DNA from: Emcibacter sp.
Lineage (GTDB): Bacteria; Pseudomonadota; Alphaproteobacteria; Sphingomonadales; Emcibacteraceae
Direction of reading: 5' to 3'
Assembly: GCA_023142175.1 (NCBI GenBank)
Contig: JAGLJX010000193.1
Span: forward strand, 1 to 9,002
DNA length: 9,002 nt
Under the pieces are notes generated by a model. That model saw nothing but the letters and a program-made list of their open reading frames with translations, was not told the DNA's origin and searched no databases. Both the position numbers and the translations under genes were made by a program. Position 1 is the first letter of the stretch. The number at the start of each line of letters is the position of its first letter. Below are positions 5,853 to 9,002 of this stretch, in pieces.

Positions 5853-6842
5853 ATGACTGACCAGATATTAGACGATACCTTGCTGGATGAAGCAACCGAA
5901 TGGTTTGTGAAGATGCGCGCCGATGATATATCGGAGCCGCGTTCGGATGACTTTGTGCAGTGGATAAGCCAAAGCCCAAGCCATCAGGCAGCCTATGCTC
6001 AAATTGGTGGGTTTTGGGATGACCTTTCGGTTCTGGAAACCAAAAACACGGCCCATCAGCCCCGCAAAGCATCTAATAGTAATTTTGTGTCACGGCATTG
6101 GTCCCCAAGAGCCATCGCCGCATCTATTGCCTTTTTTGTCATTAGCATCGTCGGGTTTAATTACGGCGATAGTCTCCTGATGGATAGCCATGCCACCAGG
6201 GTAGGCGAGCTGGCGGATATTATTCTGCAGGATGGCTCGCATCTGGTAATGAATACAAATTCGAAGGTCAGAATTGATCTTCAGGATGATAAAAGGATTG
6301 TTTATCTGGACTCCGGCGAAGTTTTCTTTGACGTGACCAAGGATAAATCCCGCCCATTTTATGTGGAAACAAGCGGCGGCCTTGTACGGGTTTTGGGTAC
6401 CAAATTTAATATTCGCCAACGCGGCAACAGCAGCGACGTGACAGTTCTGGAGGGGGCTGTTGGGGTTGTGGATTATGGCCGCATGAAAGATAATATGGGC
6501 GCATTGTCCCTAGACGCCACGCTGGCCCCGGGCCAGAGGTTCACGCTGGGAAATGATGCGCTGGCCAATGTTGCCCAGCTTGCGGATGAGGCGGCTGTTC
6601 TGGCATGGCGTGAGCGCAAGCTGATCTATAATGGGGAAAGCTTCAGGGAACTGGTACAGGACATTAACCGCTATTATGACGCTGAAATCCGCATTGGTGA
6701 CCCGTCCTTAAATGATATTGAAGTTGTGGCTATCTTAAAAATAGAAGATCGCGGCGCAACCCTGAGGGCACTGGAGACGACATTCAATGTCACTGCCCGA
6801 CCCATATCAGAAGACCTTATCTATCTCTATCCCAATAAATAA
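5853..6842 (+). CDS. FecR-family anti-sigma factor / signal transducer
   Basis: An inner-membrane protein of 329 residues that relays signal from the TonB receptor to the sigma factor. The cytoplasmic N-terminal sigma-binding region (about 8-55) has the family features DEATEWFVKMR and FVQWISQSPSHQAAY (DUF4880-like). One membrane helix is visible at about 87-104 (AIAASIAFFVISIVGFNYG). The periplasmic FecR domain covers about 112-206, with LQDGSHLVMNTNSKVR, LDSGEVFFDV, VRVLGTKFNIR and VTVLEGAVGV. The C-terminal segment (about 252-327, YNGESFRELVQDINRYY onward) is a DUF4974/STN-like domain, the part known in this family to contact the receptor STN domain. In related systems FecR is cleaved in steps, releasing an N-terminal fragment with the sigma factor; that is family knowledge, not seen here. 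The start at ATG 5853 gives the expected length. The receptor gene begins 50 bases after its stop. Confidence 0.92.
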   Translation: MTDQILDDTLLDEATEWFVKMRADDISEPRSDDFVQWISQSPSHQAAYAQIGGFWDDLSVLETKNTAHQPRKASNSNFVSRHWSPRAIAASIAFFVISIVGFNYGDSLLMDSHATRVGELADIILQDGSHLVMNTNSKVRIDLQDDKRIVYLDSGEVFFDVTKDKSRPFYVETSGGLVRVLGTKFNIRQRGNSSDVTVLEGAVGVVDYGRMKDNMGALSLDATLAPGQRFTLGNDALANVAQLADEAAVLAWRERKLIYNGESFRELVQDINRYYDAEIRIGDPSLNDIEVVAILKIEDRGATLRALETTFNVTARPISEDLIYLYPNK

Positions 6843-6892
6843 AAATATTGTATAGTCACCTAAAATAAACCCTATGGGAGGTTATTGAAGGA
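6843..6892 (+). promoter_or_regulatory. fecR-receptor intergenic region with 12-base shared element and ribosome-binding site
   Basis: Contains TATAGTCACCTA (6851-6862), the exact reverse complement of TAGGTGACTATA (5246-5257) upstream of the sigma gene. GGGAGG (6877-6882) lies ten bases before the ATG at 6893 and is a good ribosome-binding site. A sigma-dependent receptor promoter might lie here or in the end of fecR, but I cannot identify its boxes. Confidence 0.45.
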
Positions 6893-9002
6893 ATGCGACA
6901 AAAAATTGTCGGTGTCTTTCCTATGTTCAAGACGGTGTGGCAGGTCATGAATAGAGTTATATTGGTTAGCCTTGCACTTGTGTTCGGGACTAGCCTGTAT
7001 TGTTATGCTCAGCTTGAAAATAAGAAAAACTTCCACATATCTGCGCAATCCTTATCAACGGCACTTCTGACTTTTGGTGAACAGGCAGACTTGTCTCTGT
7101 TGGTACGAAAAAAAGACACTGACGGTAAAACCTCCACTGCCCTGCAGGGGAAATTATATCCAAGAGAAGTCCTGAGACTGCTGTTGAGGGATACAAAACT
7201 GGGTTTTAAATATATCGACCGGAAAACGGTCTCTATCTCCCCGGATTTATTCAAACAGCAACAGCCGGATAATATAACCCGCAAGGACGCATCGCCCAAA
7301 GCACAAGACTTAGAATCAGAACCCGACCTTTACGCCCCCATTGATGAAGTGGTCGTCACCTCTCTGCGCCGCAAAAGTAATATGCAGAAAGCACCGGTGG
7401 CGGTGACTGTCATTAAGCCGCCGCTGATTCGCGAGGCCCGTATTCATGGTCTGCAGGATGTGGGAGCCCGCGTTCCCGGTCTGACGGTGGCAAGTTTCAG
7501 CATCGGACAGCCCACCATACATATGCGCGGCGTTGGCTCTAATGATGATGGTGCGGCACTGGATAATTCCATTGTTATGTTTGTTGATGACGTTTATGTG
7601 GGCCGGATCACCGCTATCAGCATGAATTTTTTCGACCTTGAGCAGATTGAGATCATGCGCGGACCTCAGGGCACTTTATACGGCAAAAATGCCATCGGCG
7701 GAGCCATCAATGTCACCAGTAAAAACCTCACAGAACAATTATCCGGCGAAATAGAGGCCACCGTTGGCAATTACAGCCGGCGTGATCTGCGTGGGGTGAT
7801 CAGTGGCTCCCTCAAGGATGATAAAATTCTGGGCCGGCTGGCTTTTCATTCCCGCAAGCGGGATGGCTGGCAGGAAAGCATCTTCCTGCCCGATATTAAA
7901 CAGAATGATGAAAATACATGGTCAGGCAGGGGCAAGCTCCTGTTTGCCCTCAGCGATCAATTGCAAGTGGATATAAACGGCGATTACAGCCGGGATGATT
8001 TGGAGAGTACGGGGCGTATTCCGGTGGTGGGGCGTATTCCGGTACGACTGCTGGGGTCTGACGGGTTACCAACCGGGCAGACGGCTCTACCGACTGATAT
8101 TTTTGAAAGCCTGGGCGGTAGTGCCAAAAACGCCATCAATAGCGACCGTGGCTTCACCGATCGCACCATTTGGGGTCTGAGCAGTCGGGTCAGTCGGCAG
8201 GGGGATTATGGCAGGCTCCTGTCTATCACCGCCTATCGCAAGACGGATTTTTCATGGTTGGAGGATTCCACCGGATTGCCGTATTCCGTTACCGATCAGA
8301 AGGTAAATTCTAATGTGGATGAGCAACATTCCCAATTTTCGCAGGAGTTCCGCTGGATTTCACCGGGCGATGTGAGGTTGAAATATGTGCTGGGTTTTTA
8401 TTATTTGTTTGAACATACTCACCGTATAGAGAATTTTATTTTCCCAAGTGGGGTGGCAACCACGGATCAGGATAATAACACCAACAGCTTCGCCGCTTTT
8501 GGTGAGGCCACATATGGTGTGATGGACAGTGTGAATATTATCTTCGGAGGTCGCCTGACCTATGAAAATAAAAAAATGGATCAGCAGAATATAATCAGTG
8601 GAGACCAGTTTATATTGCTGGAAGAATTCAACTTGCGTAATGAAGGGAACTGGACTGACTTTTCCCCCAATATTGTTTTATCCTGGCAACAGGCCGAGGA
8701 TATTATGTGGTACGCTAACCTGTCACGCGGGTATAAAAGCGGCGGATTTCAAGGGGCACCGGCGACAAGGGATCTGGCCAGCAGGACCATTGACCCGGAA
8801 TCGGTATGGAATTATGAGGTTGGGCTTAAATCTCAGTGGCTTGATGACCGCTTGCGCCTGAATCTGGTGGCTTTTCATTCTGATTATCGGGACTTGCAGG
8901 TAGTGGAATTCAAGACGACAGGAAATTTCGGTGTCTTTCAGACCAGCAATGCCGCCTCGGCCAGTCTGGGGGGGCTGGAAATGGAATTCACCCTGAAGCC
9001 GT
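6893..9002 (+). CDS. TonB-dependent outer-membrane receptor with N-terminal STN signalling domain, 3' end cut by window edge
   Basis: One unbroken frame of about 703 codons runs off the right edge; I translated it by hand. It begins at ATG 6893 after GGGAGG; Met19 (ATG 6947) is the alternative and would give a compact signal peptide. A hydrophobic core (about 21-36) with likely cleavage after CYA (37-39) targets the protein to the periplasm and outer membrane. An STN domain covers about 46-116 (FHISAQSLSTALLTFGEQAD, then LQGKLYPREVLRLLL), marking it as a transducer that signals to FecR. The TonB box is about 150-157 (IDEVVVTS). The plug covers about 163-278 with MRGVGSNDDG, MFVDDVYVGR, MRGPQGTLYGKNAIGGAINV. 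Barrel strands follow, including YANLSRGYKSGGFQGA. The missing part is the last strands and the terminal aromatic motif. The ligand is unknown; siderophore, heme, vitamin or a carbon compound are all possible. It is the third gene of the signalling cluster. Confidence 0.93.
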   Translation, partial: MRQKIVGVFPMFKTVWQVMNRVILVSLALVFGTSLYCYAQLENKKNFHISAQSLSTALLTFGEQADLSLLVRKKDTDGKTSTALQGKLYPREVLRLLLRDTKLGFKYIDRKTVSISPDLFKQQQPDNITRKDASPKAQDLESEPDLYAPIDEVVVTSLRRKSNMQKAPVAVTVIKPPLIREARIHGLQDVGARVPGLTVASFSIGQPTIHMRGVGSNDDGAALDNSIVMFVDDVYVGRITAISMNFFDLEQIEIMRGPQGTLYGKNAIGGAINVTSKNLTEQLSGEIEATVGNYSRRDLRGVISGSLKDDKILGRLAFHSRKRDGWQESIFLPDIKQNDENTWSGRGKLLFALSDQLQVDINGDYSRDDLESTGRIPVVGRIPVRLLGSDGLPTGQTALPTDIFESLGGSAKNAINSDRGFTDRTIWGLSSRVSRQGDYGRLLSITAYRKTDFSWLEDSTGLPYSVTDQKVNSNVDEQHSQFSQEFRWISPGDVRLKYVLGFYYLFEHTHRIENFIFPSGVATTDQDNNTNSFAAFGEATYGVMDSVNIIFGGRLTYENKKMDQQNIISGDQFILLEEFNLRNEGNWTDFSPNIVLSWQQAEDIMWYANLSRGYKSGGFQGAPATRDLASRTIDPESVWNYEVGLKSQWLDDRLRLNLVAFHSDYRDLQVVEFKTTGNFGVFQTSNAASASLGGLEMEFTLKP
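8011..8043 (+). repeat. In-frame 18-base tandem repeat in the receptor gene
   Basis: The 15 bases GGGGCGTATTCCGGT occur at 8011-8025 and again at 8029-8043, a period of 18 bases. In protein this gives G-R-I-P-V-V then G-R-I-P-V (residues 374-384), in what is probably an extracellular loop or early strand of the barrel. The duplication keeps the reading frame. Confidence 0.85.

Noticed and set aside
7009..7299. Minus-strand open frame opposite the STN region of the receptor
   Set aside because: The plus strand encodes a continuous receptor with signal peptide, STN domain, TonB box and plug; the antisense frame is a shadow.

Overview
The window looks like part of a Gram-negative chromosome, most likely an alphaproteobacterium. 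The reasons are a FecI/FecR/TonB-receptor surface-signalling set, a receptor with STN, plug and barrel-type sequence, and alpha/beta hydrolase and flavin-oxidase sequence styles common in marine or environmental alphaproteobacteria. This assignment is an inference from protein character; no rRNA or other marker is present. The window is gene-dense, with no gene-free stretch over 300 bases. I see no tRNA, rRNA, CRISPR array, insertion sequence or attachment site.

Layout, left to right: (1) an FMN-dependent alpha-hydroxy-acid oxidase/dehydrogenase on +, cut by the left edge; (2) on -, a MarR-family regulator followed by an alpha/beta hydrolase whose normal N-terminus is present in the DNA but has lost an in-frame start; (3) on +, divergent from marR, a TetR-family regulator; (4) on -, a 669-residue bifunctional protein with an N-terminal 3-hydroxyacyl-CoA dehydrogenase and a C-terminal enoyl-CoA hydratase, the reverse of the FadB/FadJ order; (5) on +, divergent from it, an ECF sigma factor of FecI type, a FecR-type anti-sigma/transducer and a TonB-dependent receptor with an N-terminal STN signalling domain, cut by the right edge.

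The left half looks like small-acid and acyl-CoA catabolism under local control: a 2-hydroxyacid oxidase, a hydrolase, a beta-oxidation enzyme and two one-component regulators. The beta-oxidation gene has a clear sigma70-like promoter (TTGATA, 17-base spacer, TAGAAT) whose spacer and -10 box lie under a perfect 8+8 inverted repeat. This is a strong candidate operator, possibly for the adjacent TetR. The right half is a complete cell-surface signalling cascade: the receptor binds a ligand outside, its STN domain contacts FecR in the periplasm, and FecR controls the sigma factor, which probably drives the receptor gene. The ligand is unknown. The neighbouring acyl-CoA enzyme makes a carbon substrate as conceivable as a siderophore, but that is speculation.

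The points most worth a second look are the reversed bifunctional enzyme with Asp in place of the conserved dehydrogenase Asn, the one-base frame break at the hydrolase start, the operator-on-promoter upstream of the bifunctional gene, a 12-base element present in inverted orientation upstream of both the sigma gene and the receptor gene, and the two convergent gene pairs that each end on the same shared TTAA.
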